DNA of 64,000 nt from assembly GCA_019843655.1 (NCBI GenBank), contig JACDQD010000002.1:1994585-2058584 (forward strand). Reading direction: 5' to 3'. Shown here in pieces: positions 50,325 through 61,470 of the stretch. Each line of letters starts with the position of its first letter. The stretch's first letter is position 1. Below the pieces are notes generated by a model. That model had not been told where the DNA came from. It ran no database searches and saw nothing but the letters and a program-made list of their open reading frames with translations. The stretch comes from Lethocerus indicus. Lineage: Eukaryota; Arthropoda; Insecta; Hemiptera; Belostomatidae. A program made the translations under genes and the position numbers.

Positions 50325-50390
50325 CTGGAATTGCGATTTCGTTTTATTTGTCGGTAGCAGTCACATTTTAGCCTTACTAAAAATCTTTTT
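50325..50390 (+). repeat. Sub-repeat upstream of direct repeat A
   Basis: ACTGGAATTGCGATTTCG with TTTATTTGTC and TTACTAAAAATC recurs in altered form inside repeat A (about 50672-50715) and repeat B (about 54428-54485). The spacing of about 350 bp hints at a larger tandem unit. Confidence 0.6.
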
Positions 50391-50400
50391 AACAAAACTA

Positions 50401-50940
50401 TGTTAAAAATATAATGGAACTGATACACATAGCCTTGATTTAAATTGATATATATTTAAACGAGATGATAAGGAAGCGCAGCGGAACAATACGTAGCTGG
50501 ATAAAAGTGAAACAATATTTCTCAAATATTATTTTTATGCCCTCCTACTTATCATTTTAAATGAGCCCTACTTAGCCCTTAAGCCTTTAGGAGGCGAATT
50601 TAGTTTAAATTCGTCAGCTAATTTCTAGTTAAATATTTTACCTTGTTCAATATTTCGTGTTGTTATGATTACTGGAACTGGCTTGGAATTGCGATTTCGT
50701 TTGATTTGTCAGACTAAAAATAAAGAATCGAATGTACGTCACCGATTGTAGTGCGAAGCAAAATATTTTGTAAAATTTAAGCTATCGCGTTTATTGCAAG
50801 CGATTTTAAGTGGTATTTTTTAAATTGAACTGTCCTGTAAGTTGAAAATTGTGGAATCGTTGAACACCGATCGTTCAGTTGCAAATTTAGATTATGAAGA
50901 ATAAGTTATTTGAGCCGGGTTGTTTCTTATAACTGACCCA
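50401..50940 (+). repeat. Dispersed direct repeat, copy A
   Basis: Aligns along its whole length with 54170-54749. The best-kept core is AAGGAAGCGCAGCGGAACAA followed by TACGTAGCTGGATAAAAGTG. Both copies start TGTTAAAAA and end ACTGACCCA, the TG...CA form of long terminal repeats. I see no primer-binding site after it, and no reading frame of note inside, so an old LTR pair is only one explanation; a SINE-like or satellite-derived repeat is another. Confidence 0.8.
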
Positions 50941-53042
50941 CTTTAAAATCCAAATTAATCGTGTTACCAGTGGGTTTTAATGTGGCTTATCTCACTCGTA
51001 TATTTAGTGAGAATGATTGAATTAATGAATTGAAATATTTCTTAATTATTGACCGATTTTGTTTTCCCGTTCGGAGAAAGTCCATTCATTAGAGCTTACT
51101 TTATTCGCCGACGTTCTCACTGTTTTACCGCGAAAAATGTTTCTCTATGTTAATAGTCGATCGCCTGTTGTATATTCAATAAGAATTCTGTTTGCTCGCC
51201 AGTAATTCTTACGGCTTTTTGTTATCTTTGCATTAACGAGTGATGCGTATCAGTTTCGCAGCCGAGAGACCGTTAAATTGCCGAATTTTTTTTACACCAC
51301 CCCCCTCCCCTTTTGAATTTACGCTTAAATAACGCGAGGACTACGCGTGTTCGTCGGACCGCGTAAAAATACCAAAAAAAAAAACGCGCAACCGGCCCCG
51401 TTTAGTGAAACGTTAATTCGAGCCCGATAATTAAACTCTGTGAATATTTTCGTGGGTCGGTAGAACAGTAGAAAAAACGTAATTTTCACACCGCGATTTT
51501 CTTTTTCAACACGGCTGATAGAAAATCCTCGTTTAAATATAACATGTATTACTTTGTCTCATTTATGTAAAGGTTATTTATTAATACTTCTATATCCCCG
51601 AAAAGTCTGTATATTAGTCAATAACTAATTGGGTATACTTAATTCGATTCAATGCGCATTGTATTTCCAGCGGTTCAAAATGAGACAAAATATTTATTGT
51701 AAAATACGAGTTTTTATTCTGCAAAACGTGTCTACAATCCGAGGTATATTTGTAGAATTTCTCCTGCGCAAGAATGTTGACGCGCAAAATGAAATCCCTC
51801 GAACCGGCCAAACCATTAGTTATTTAACAATGTCCAATTTATGATTGAGCCCGGGCGGCTCTGTTCATATTGGGAAAGGTGTCCACTGTCCTGTGATTGA
51901 TGGAGGGAAGGGCGCACCCTTTCTGAATACCGAAACCGTTTATTTAAAAGCCGCCGACCGAATCTTACTTTCCAGTTATTGTCCTTCAATATTATCGACA
52001 GCCAACCTCGGGTGAAACTCATTTGCCCGAGGGGCGTCTGTTCAAGAACAAGAACATTTAGTAATTCATGTACAAATTCATAAGGTTTTCGTCTGTACAA
52101 TGTTTTTTTTGCAATATTCTATTCAGTTAAGAAACCATTCCGTGTGTTGAAACAATGTCATGTGTTGTTAAACTTTCGTATATTTTTGTATACTTTTCAC
52201 TTCTTTACTCGTACGTTGTTTACCTTTTTCATTTACGTTCGCGTCGTAAAATTTGAAAATTTATTTACTTGGCGCTGAAACTCCCGAATTTAAATACGAA
52301 TTATAGAAGGATAGAAATTGAAATTATAATTCTCGCCAATAGTCGGACAATTGTCGCGCTTATACAGTTTTTAAATGAGCGTTTGTGATATTCACATTCG
52401 GTTTGGTAATGTTCACACGGGTTTCGAAGATTAAACAAAGGGAAAATTAATCATCGCGCGGATATCGATTGGTAATTAGCGGAAATGACTTGTGGCGGAC
52501 GATAATCGGATGTCGGAGGGAAAATCGTACGTCCGGGTTAATCGCATTTAAAAAAACGCCCAACGCATGAAACAATTTTCATAATGGAACCGGACTTCTT
52601 ATTAATACCGCACATTTTCATCGCATTTTTTCCCCATAAAGCCGGTCAATCATTTCAGTTAACAGGTCAACGTTGAGTTCAATAAATATTTCACGAGTCC
52701 AAGTTACGCGCTGTTAACAGTACTATACTGTAATCATATATGTATTCATGCGATAGGTAATATTAATTATTGCATAATGCATGCAATAATATCGCATAAT
52801 ATATGTAACTATATTACGTGTGAATTATATATTCCATATGCAAAATTTATTTACCATAAAACATTACGCATTGTAATTAAATTATTACATATATTTTGCA
52901 ATAGCCTGTTGCGAGCCTAGGCGCGTTAAAAGGACTGATAAGAATAATAAATATAATTTTTTAATTGCGGAAATTCTTTCACTATTCTTCGAGTCAAAGT
53001 TTTATAGTAGGTCCTAGGCGGATTTTGAATTATACGATAATC
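50941..53042. other. Gene-free stretch between direct repeats
   Basis: AT-rich, with a short perfect hairpin at 52766-52790 and no long or recognisable frame. If the flanking repeats were LTRs, this would be part of a degraded or non-coding interior. Confidence 0.5.
52766..52790 (+). repeat. Short perfect inverted repeat
   Basis: ATTATTGCAT and ATGCAATAAT flank a 5-base spacer in AT-rich sequence rich in ATGCAT motifs. Confidence 0.6.
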
Positions 53043-53301
53043 AGTTTAACGTACCTGTTCTGTGGTCTGCGAGGGGTTGGAAATCTACGGTATGATTTAT
53101 TTTGTTTCTGTCTCCTCTCGTCGACCGGAATGGAGAATAAATTGTAATTGTATTGTCTCCTCTCGCTGGTTTGGTCCCCTTTGGCTAGACCGGTTTCGTT
53201 TGTTCACACCGCTACTGAAGACGGCGAGCAGCCGAAACCGGTCTAGCCAAAGGGGAGCAAACCAGCGAGAGGAGACAGAAACGAAACAAATCTACGGTAT
53301 G
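53043..53301 (-). mobile_element. Foldback repeat family copy 4, rearranged
   Basis: The left end has the tail (AGTTTAACGTACCTG, then TGCGAGGGGTTGG). The left arm is duplicated or interrupted: GTCTCCTCTCG occurs at about 53109 and again near 53155, with unrelated sequence between. The right arm (53211-53295) is complete with GGCGAGCAGCCGAAACCGG and GAGAGGAGACAGAAACG. Both sides share AAATCTACGGTATG. Flanking duplications are imperfect at best (CGATAATC left, CGATCATTC right). The hairpin between the arms is short. It lies between direct repeats A and B. Confidence 0.82.
53211..53247 (+). ncRNA. Hammerhead-ribozyme-like motif, foldback copy 4
   Basis: Complete core and stems as in copy 3, with C instead of T as the extra base before stem II. 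Stem I (GCTA/TAGC) and the ACCGGT stem III are unchanged. Confidence 0.5.
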
Positions 53302-54169
53302 CGATCATTCTTGCAGTATCTAGCAGCGGATGAATGATATAGGTCACATTATTATATTGTTTAGTCGAAAAATCCGGTTGCGTCTCGATCGAAGCCGCGA
53401 TTTGCGCCAAATCTGTCTTTGTTCGTGAATAATATAGCGACGAATATAATTTATCCCGCAGTATATTAAAAAGGCCCTATTCTCGGGTGATTTTTCTGTC
53501 CATCAAACAACATCGAATCACCCGAAACTAAATATCTCAAATTGAAATTAATCGGACGCCATTAATTATTTTTCCCGCGCCGCGTGCACTTGCCAAAAGT
53601 CGTCCGCCTCCAGATTAGAATATAATCCTCTCTCGGCAGCCGAAGCCGGCTGTTCACCGGGCCCGAATTAAACAATATTGTCTCGCCAGTGAGCACAATC
53701 TTAAAGTGTTCCTTTGAGATTGAAGTAATTCCGCCCCAGGTTTAATCTCCCTCGGATTGTACTTCCCTTCCGGCCCAGACCATAATCAAACTTCCTCCAG
53801 CCCGGCTCCCGAATCGCTGTTATTCGATCTGTGTCCTTGCAACCACCAGCCCCGGCTTCTGACTATCATCTTTTACGATTGCAACCGATATTTTCATTGA
53901 TATTAAATAAAATTAATCGAGAATTCCTTTTTTTTCAAATATTAATGCGCTAGACAGTTGGCAGATAGAGTAACTCAATCGCATCCCTAAGAGTTCCTAT
54001 TTGCGGTAATACCCTCTCCAATGCTCTAACAGATTAACATTACCACCATATTATAACATTGATTATTGTTTATTTGTAATAAAGTGATTCGGTGATAATG
54101 ATCACCAGCAACGCAGGTACACTGATTTTAAATTTTAAAATTTTACAATTTTTGTCAATACAAAATGTA
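53302..54169. other. Gene-free stretch
   Basis: Mixed composition, no frame of note and no recognised element. The 60 bp before repeat B are AT-rich and lack a purine tract. Confidence 0.5.
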
Positions 54170-54749
54170 TGTTAAAAAATAATGGACCTGATACAAATAG
54201 CCCTGATTTAAATTGATATATATATATTTAAACGGGATGAGAAAATGATAAGGAAGCGCAGCGGAACAATACGTAGCTGGATAAAAGTGAAACAATATTT
54301 CTCTAATATTATTTTTGTGCCCTCCTACTTATCTTTTTAAATGTGCCCTACTTAGCCCTCAAGCCTTTGGGAGGGTTATTTTTTAATTTAGTTTAAATTC
54401 GTCCGCTAATTTCTAGGTAAATTTATAACTGGATGCTAGAAATTGCGATTTCTTCTTTGATTTGTCGTCATTACTAAAAACCTTGCCTCAGACTAAAACT
54501 AAAGAATCGAATGTATGACACCGATTGTATTATAGTTCAAAGCAAAATATTTTGTAAAATTTAAAGCTAACGCGTTTATTTTGCAAGCGATTTCAGTGGT
54601 ATTTTTTTTAATTAAATTGTCCTGTATGTTGAAAATTGCGGAATCGTTGAACACTGATGAAATACATTACGTTCAGTTGCAAATTTAGATTATGAAGAAT
54701 AAGTTGTTTGAGCCAGTAAATAAATTACGGTCTTTTTATGACTGACCCA
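54170..54749 (+). repeat. Dispersed direct repeat, copy B
   Basis: Partner of 50401-50940, same orientation, about 3.2 kb downstream. It differs by substitutions and small insertions, for example about ten bases after ATGA near 54240 and a dozen near 54650. The divergence looks too large for a recent insertion. Confidence 0.8.
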
Positions 54750-56600
54750 CTTCATCGGTAAGTGGTAACTTCTGTGATTGCGCGTTTGCGACTGAAGATC
54801 GTATAATACTTATGAAAACAAGAAAACCAATAACAGTTTCCGTCGTCCGTTCTCGAAAGGGAGATTTCTCGCTGCTTTATGCGAGGGTTCGTAAAATCCC
54901 CGTATCTCTTTTTCTCGCGGCTTTCATAACGGCCGTAAAAGTTTATGCCGAACCGGGTTCATTGATGAATGGAAATTACAAGTGTACATCACTAGCGGCA
55001 GCAATGTTTCTGAATGGCGGACAACGCCTTTCACGGGTCCAATGTGACCCGAAACGACGAAAACAGAGCTTGAAATAGTCTTTCCAAAAGACGTTATTAC
55101 CGTAACACTATTAGAATGTACTCACTGTACTTGTGTACGTAAATCTGTTCAATATTATTCGGAAACATTTGTTGCCGAAGAGTTCCACCCTATCTGTATA
55201 CACACCGACAGATACACCCTCTTTTATCCACCGAATAAGCGAACGTTACTACTGTTTAACCGTTATTTAAAATTGTAATACTATTTGTTTTCCCTCTGTT
55301 AATCTACAATGGAACAAATATAATGCAGCTTTTATTCCAATGACCCAGTTTGCCTTTCTACTCTACACCTTCATTTCAGATTTTGAGCAAACAAAACCGC
55401 CATCGATTCTCCCGTTGAACAAGCGATGTCTGCACAATGTCCACTGTACATATTTATTGCCGTTATTGGTCAAATTAACTCTTTTCAATTTGTCTATCGC
55501 TGAAATAAGAAACAATGTACTTATACTCATTCCAGAATTGGGCCCGATATTTAACAATTCCGAATTGAATCGTTTCGAATGATAAACGATTGCCATAATT
55601 GCAATCAGATATCACTCGGCTGGGGGGGCCCGACTATATCTGTTGTATTTCAATTGCGGCCGCTATTTTATTGTTAAACCGATTAAGAAGAGAAGAGAAT
55701 AAAGGGGTGGGCCGCGTTTCGAAACTGCGAGAGAAACATAATTGGCGAATATCGGATTTAAATTGGTTTCTCGCATGTTGAAAGGCTGTCAGTCCGTTGA
55801 AAGGCGGAGGGAAAGGCCGCGCGGGCCTATCCGTGGATGGGTTCGCCGAATTTACAGCCCGCTTCCTCTCACTCTTTATATAAGCCACTAACGGTTTATC
55901 GAAATCGGTTCTCCTCCTGGAAACGCTTCGGATTGATTCCTCAGTCGTCCAACTAATTTTTGGCCGTTAGTCCACCCCCGGACTAAGTAACCCGTTTTCC
56001 GAATTGGGCCCGAAACATCTAGACACTCCCAGTGGTCTTCAATTCAAATCTTCCCCCAATTCAAAAACAGGACAATATAAACGGGAATACACGGGGGAAA
56101 AATCCCCGTCCCCGAATGGAAATCCTCCGAAAGAATATCTTTTCGAGATGTCGTTATAATGCAGCCGACTAATGGCCGAATCGTCTGAAAAGCACGCGCA
56201 AAGCGGGACTAGAAGAGGAGGAGAACGGGACGAGAATAAAACACGGGTGATGATATATGAACACAGCTATAGTCTGTAAACGGCTCGGAATTTATGCCGC
56301 AATATTTTGCCACTTACGTTTTAGCTTTCTCCGAAGTGAAGAATTATGCTTGACATCAGTCTCGGGATATTTCTGTTTCCACTCACTTACTCATTTCTAC
56401 GCCCGACCAGTAGAAACTTTCAAGTCTTTAAATCCGTGTATTTAAAATTATTTTATTAGGGATTTTATACGGTTTCGAATACAATATTAATACTGGAATT
56501 AGAACAGAATTAACGCAAGATTTGAATCGAACTGTGGCTGCCGAACTTTCATTTCTTTTTAAAACTTCATATTCCAAAAACTCACGGAAAAAACATCAAT
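54750..56600. other. Gene-free stretch
   Basis: Contains an 88-codon open frame (54812-55078, +) without known motifs and several shorter ones. No RNA gene or transposon recognised. Confidence 0.5.
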
Positions 56601-56612
56601 TAACTATTTACT
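56601..56612 (+). repeat. Target-site duplication, left, of foldback copy 5
   Basis: TAACTATTTACT, matched by TAATTATTTACT at 56979-56990 (one mismatch in twelve). Confidence 0.7.
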
Positions 56613-56978
56613 GTAGGTTCGTGGTGTTTCTGTCTCCTCTCGCTGGTTTGGTCTTTTGCTAGACCGGTTGTCGGCTGCTCGACATCTTCAGTAGCGGTGT
56701 TAGTCACTGTTGGCACTTTGGATGTTTTTCAGGGGCATCCTCACTGCACTGTCACTTTCACTTGTACTGTCAAGTGTAAAACAGAAGAACTTTGGCAGTA
56801 CAAGTGAAAGTTACAGTGAGCAGTGAGGATGCCCCCTGAAAAACATCCAAAGTGCTACTGAAGACGGCGAGCAGCTGAAACCGGTCTAGCGAAAGACCAA
56901 ACCGGCGAGAGGAGACAGAAACACCACGAACCTACGGTATTCCAACCCCTCGCAGACCACAAAACAGGTATATTAAAA
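56613..56978 (+). mobile_element. Foldback repeat family copy 5, longest
   Basis: Near-perfect long palindrome: left arm 56613 to about 56775, right arm about 56795-56935, with a short asymmetric centre. The right side alone continues into the tail (56936-56978) with GGTATTCCAACCCCTCGCAG and ACAGGTA. The inner arm includes GGATGTTTTTCAGGGGCATC and TCACTTTCACTTGTACTGT, shared in part with copies 1-3. The right arm keeps a complete hammerhead-like segment, while the left-arm version (56658-56695, minus) is broken by an insertion in GAAA. No coding capacity. An RNA of this copy would fold into one long hairpin. Confidence 0.88.
56854..56890 (+). ncRNA. Hammerhead-ribozyme-like motif, foldback copy 5
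   Basis: GCTA, CTGAAGA, extra C, GGC-GAGCA-GCT, GAAA, CCGGTC, TAGC. The change GCC to GCT in stem II is again a G-U wobble that keeps the pair. Confidence 0.48.
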
Positions 56979-56990
56979 TAATTATTTACT
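56979..56990 (+). repeat. Target-site duplication, right, of foldback copy 5
   Basis: TAATTATTTACT, partner of 56601-56612. Confidence 0.7.
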
Positions 56991-57730
56991 ATTAACGTAT
57001 CGTACTGAAACTTAATTTGTCTGCCCCCTTTGAATTTTCCTAGAAATCTGTCACAGGGTGCAGGGGTGTGGGGGAAATTTGAACGCGGTTTTAATCCGGG
57101 ATTCGCCGATATGTTCGGGGCCCTTTTGGGAGCCGAATGGACCAAGTGGTAGAGGGTGAGGGGCGGTGGATGGAGGGCCAATTTAGGCAGCCCATCGTCC
57201 TTCCTTCCCCTCTCACCCTCTACTCATAATGGAACGGATATTAGCGCCCTCTGATTGGTGGCCGCCCTCACACCAACCCCCACACCCATCACCTCTTCTC
57301 CGCCCACCGTCGAAAACACCGAAATGGACTTTGTATCCGAAAAGCGGAATTTAGCTCAGCCCCCCGCCCTCCACCGAATAAGAGGGAGAGGGCCGGCCGA
57401 TTGGGTTATGCGGCCGTGGCGGGGCTTGGATCCGGGGGCTTTATTAGAGGCGGGCTCCAAATATTGGCGGCCCTCCGCTTATACACAGTGAGTGAAAAAA
57501 AAAGAAAAACAATCGGAAAAACACCGGCGTTTTATTGGGAAATTCGTATTTCCGTAACTTTAGAACAGTTTTCAGTCCCCGAATCCTTTTTTCAGTCGTA
57601 CTGTAACTGTTATTGCGGCAAGGTGGCAATCTGAAGTGACAGGAATTATTTTTTATCGAATTATCGTTCTAGTTATCGTACATACGCAAGTAGTCGCTCG
57701 GACCGAACGCAGATTAAAAAATCGAACGCC
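56991..57730. other. Gene-free stretch, GC-rich
   Basis: GC-rich block with short proline/glycine-rich open frames typical of such composition. No recognised gene. Confidence 0.5.
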
Positions 57731-58030
57731 TTTGAATTTTTTTCTTTTTTTAACTTTATTTATTGTATAATCAACTATATGCCAGTTATGGCTACAATTG
57801 CGGTCTGTTTCACTCTATAAAGACGCCATCCAGTGATGGTACTTTTGACCTGTATCCGGCCTACAGAAAGTCTCTAGGCCGGTGGCGTTTAAGATAATGG
57901 ATGGGTAGAAGAGGAAAGGGACTGAACACGAGTGGATTTGGATGTGGAGAGAGGCGGGAATGGAATTTAAGGAAGCGTGATTTTGCGACTTCGTCGACTG
58001 TCGGTATGTTGAGGTCATTACGGATAAAAA
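57731..58030 (-). mobile_element. Jockey-clade LINE, 5'-truncated 3' end
   Basis: On the minus strand the body runs from about 58030 (NDLNIPTVDEVAKSRFLKF, then HSRLSPHPNPLV) to the ORF2 stop at 57861-57863, where the last residues read YLKRHRPRDFL. This is the best-preserved C-terminus of the three copies, with one frame change after HPNPLV. The 3' untranslated region continues to an A-rich tail, seen on the + strand as T-rich sequence at 57731-57762. Truncation falls near 58025-58030. No clear target-site duplication found. Confidence 0.85.
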
Positions 58031-58265
58031 GACTGATCAGAGGTATAATTTTTCGAGTTTTCGCTATCGTTTATTTTCGGTAAAATAAATCAAATAATAT
58101 AAACAAAAATTTAAAAAAATATTGGTTTATGATTGGATTGTTGATGGGTATGAACCCCCTCCCTCCCTACCCCTAACGTTGGCAGGTAATGCGGAACGAT
58201 TTAAACCGAGGGCCACTTAGGGGTTGGGGCCCACTTTTAAAGTTCTCTCTGCCCCCAGCCTGTTG

Positions 58266-58297
58266 TGGTGGGGGGGGGGTGGGGGGTGGATGGGGGC
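58266..58297 (+). other. G-rich tract, potential G-quadruplex
   Basis: Runs of about 11, 6 and 5 Gs separated by T or TGGAT. Confidence 0.5.
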
Positions 58298-59620
58298 GCA
58301 GCATCCCCTCTGACATTAGTGAAGTAGGCTTTACCTCCTTTTATATGAAGCCGGCGGTAATACGAGAACAAAGTTCGGCGGCCCAGTCGGACCGACCTTC
58401 TTCTTACTAAACCGACTCAACGATATATTCAGTTTCAAAGGCTTTTCGCGTACAGCTTCCGTGAAAGTGTTACCGAATTTTATCGCTCCGGCAAAGAATA
58501 TTTTTGCCCGTTTAGGCCCCGGCCTCTCTGCCCTCCTCTCGAAACGTGGCTACATTTATCCGCACCCGGATTTCTGGACACGAAAAGGGTTTAATTAAAA
58601 ATTTGTTCCGAATATACAAAGCAGCGTCATACATTAATTTAGCTCTAAAATGAGTGTTATGAACGGGAAATCTAATTTAGTGTACATGAACACACTAAGT
58701 TAATTTGAAATAAAATTGAAAACTCAGAAAAGAAAAATTTACAACCATATCGTAGAGCATATGAAAGTTTTTCAAGTTCTTTCGTATAATGGAACATCCC
58801 CTAAATTAGTTTTGAAATATTTTGTATTGTTATAGGGAGGGATATAAATGATAGGATCGGGTAAGCTGTTTTATAAATATATATTTATGTAGATTTTCAG
58901 CTGAATAACAATTTCCCCTTGTACTCGCCCCGTTGTATATAAGAGGTGGGCTGAAAAGATTGGGTGAGGAAGGTCAATGAATTATGAATGATGATTTATG
59001 TCGGATGCTCAAAAGGCGGGGGGCCGGCCCCTATCATCTGTGGAAAACATCAGCCCAAAGAATGAGACCAAGAGAGAGAGAGTTATCTTCATTGAGATCT
59101 GTTTCAGTGAAAAGGGGGCTTCTTTAGGAATTTATAATTTTCATTTTTTTTTCAACACCCTCAACACAGCGCAACAATTATTGCCCGCCAAAAATAGCAC
59201 TCGCCGTTGAAGTCTAACCAAGATGGAAATCATTATCCGTTACATATTTCATTCCCAAATCAACTGTTTGGGGCATTATCAATTATATAACATACAAACG
59301 TGGATCTGATGACGAGTGTAACATAACAGTTATGTGTCTAAACTGAATGCGCGATAGATCTAGTATAGATAAGTTGATAGTGCTGGCGAAAGCTAGATGT
59401 AATATACTCATAAACCATTTTATTTAATTACCGCCTAAACCAATTTGTATTCGAGATCCTATGGAACCTGTAATAACACCTTAGGGAGTAGCGCCATATA
59501 TGCAATTCTATAATTCTGATATCTTGTTTAGATGTTTATAGGCAACTATTAAAATGTCGAGAATTGATGTAATTAAGGGAAATGGTCCACCCTTTAGTAA
59601 ACCGATAATTTTTGTTGTTA

Positions 59621-59644
59621 AACGTGTCACATTCGTGACACGTT
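59621..59644 (+). repeat. Perfect inverted repeat, 10-bp arms
   Basis: AACGTGTCAC and GTGACACGTT flank a 4-base spacer (ATTC). The arms contain CACGTG-like and GTCAC sites, so it could bind a dimeric regulator, but nothing else supports this. Confidence 0.65.
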
Positions 59645-61372
59645 ATATTGACTGGGAAATTCTAACTGTATGTTTCTGTCCACTGCAAATTCTTCCGACC
59701 GGATTCCACAAAAAAATAATACAATGCAACCTCTAGACGGTACTTGAGACGGAATATATGTGTGTTCAGTTTGTTCAATAAAATCGCCATCCGATTGAGA
59801 GTACAAGAATTGTAGCTTCGGAGCGAACGTATCGGAGAGGTTCGGAAAATCCTCTCGATATTTCAAGTGGTCTTTAATGGGTCTTGAAATTGGAATTACT
59901 CCGTGTTCCCTCCGCCCTTTTGTTGCGAAATTGGAATTTTCCTTTAATATTGGCAGGCAGCCAGGTAAGTCGCGTTATTGTACATGTTTAGCCGTCAGCA
60001 AGTATTGCCTGTTATAACTTGATTGTAATATTTGAAGCCTTCAGACACAGAAACGAAATTATTCTACTATTAAATCCTACTCATGTGTATAGACGGTGAG
60101 AAACTGATTTTTCACGGGCATTCCAGAGGTGTTTTAAAGCAAACTTTTGCCAAGATCCCCTCCGAAACGTATCGGGTAAAGTATCGGGCCGGTTATTAAA
60201 TAAATAAATTCAATTTATCCCTTTCTATTTTACGCGGCCGGAGTTTCGAAACTGTCCGGTTAAAACAGTAGGGGGGGGGGGGCATTGGAAAAATGTCATT
60301 GCCCGGCTTTTGTATTCAAGTATTCAGCCGCCTTTTTTGGTAATGGTGGAAGGGTGTCGAGCTGCCAAACCCACCCCACCATGTCAAACCCTAATTTCAT
60401 TGAAGCATCGCAGCCACCGGACGATTCCACGGCTAGGACCCATTTTCGGAATTGACCGATGATGTCTAGCGAATGTGTGACCTCAAAAAATCGAGAAAGC
60501 CGACTCTCGTTTAAATGTTAATACAACACCCCAGAAGGGATTGCATTTCTGTCCGTCCGCATAAATATGTATCTTGGGTCTAAAGAATTATGACCGTCAT
60601 ATTAGACAACTGTTGTTGTCATATCAGCAACAAATCCTAATTGAGTGTGTTCTTCGCATCGAATCAGTTATGAATATTGAAGAATAATCCGTGTGCTCAA
60701 GATTGTATAATATGCAGTAAAATGAAATTTATTCGGCAAACAAAAGGACGGTGTGAATTCGGGGTTGAAAGTCTTGATGGATATAATTTTTTAAAAAAAA
60801 AGACAATTTTTCTCCCCCGTAGGCCGGAAAGAGGTCTCCTAATTCTTTGGGGGGCAGAGTTGAATTCGGTGGAGTTTAAGGGGTGGATCGCAAAAATGGG
60901 CTAACCCAATCGTCGAGTCCTGACCCATCCCACCCCATCCCGGCCTTTAAAAGGGCGGCTTTACCCCTCCACCCACCCCTTCACCACCCCCCGCCCACCT
61001 GGCCTCCCGACCCCCTCAATACTCCGCTAATGGCACAATCCAATACCTTTGAAGGGTTGGCTCACTGACACCGCCGAGACTACACCGCAGCAAAATCCTG
61101 AATAAATGGTACTGACGATCCCCCACCACCCTCCGGGCCAACCCTCCTAAACCGTGAACAACTTTCGCTCCCGAAATGAGGCCCTCAACTCTCCCGATAA
61201 ATATGGAATGAATTGATCCGGCGATTTTTTGCTTTATTATTTATTTTCCTCAATTTCGGCCGAGAAGAAGTGAAATTCCGGCCGAATTTTTCGGTACTTT
61301 TATTATTATAATTGCTTACTGATTTGTCGAGATCTCTATCCTATTATAAATCGATAGAACTTGATTAATTTC

Positions 61373-61470
61373 TATTGGGTTGACAACTAAGTAATGTTGA
61401 CGTACTTAAAAATATGTACGACGCCACTTGTTGGTGAATTCCGCAATTACTTAGTTGCCAACCCGATATA
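61373..61470 (+). mobile_element. Miniature mariner element, nearly only terminal repeats
   Basis: Starts TTGGGTTGACAACTAAGTAA and ends ATTACTTAGTTGCCAACCCG with TA at both edges. Between them only the right-hand subterminal region (TTGACGTACTTAAAAATATG, then ACGCCACTTGTTGGTGAATT) remains, so the left subterminal part and all coding sequence are gone. At 98 bp it is the most reduced of the mariner copies here. Confidence 0.88.

Larger units (their letters stand above)
58031..61372. other. Gene-free stretch
   Basis: G-rich tract at 58266-58297, poly-G run at 60271-60283, perfect hairpin at 59621-59644, and a strong donor-like CCAGGTAAGT at 59961-59970. C-rich block at 60900-61030. No recognised gene. 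Confidence 0.5.

Noticed and set aside
56658..56695. Hammerhead-like segment in the left arm of foldback copy 5
   Set aside because: GAAA is changed to GACAA, so the catalytic core is broken; recorded only as a decayed partner.
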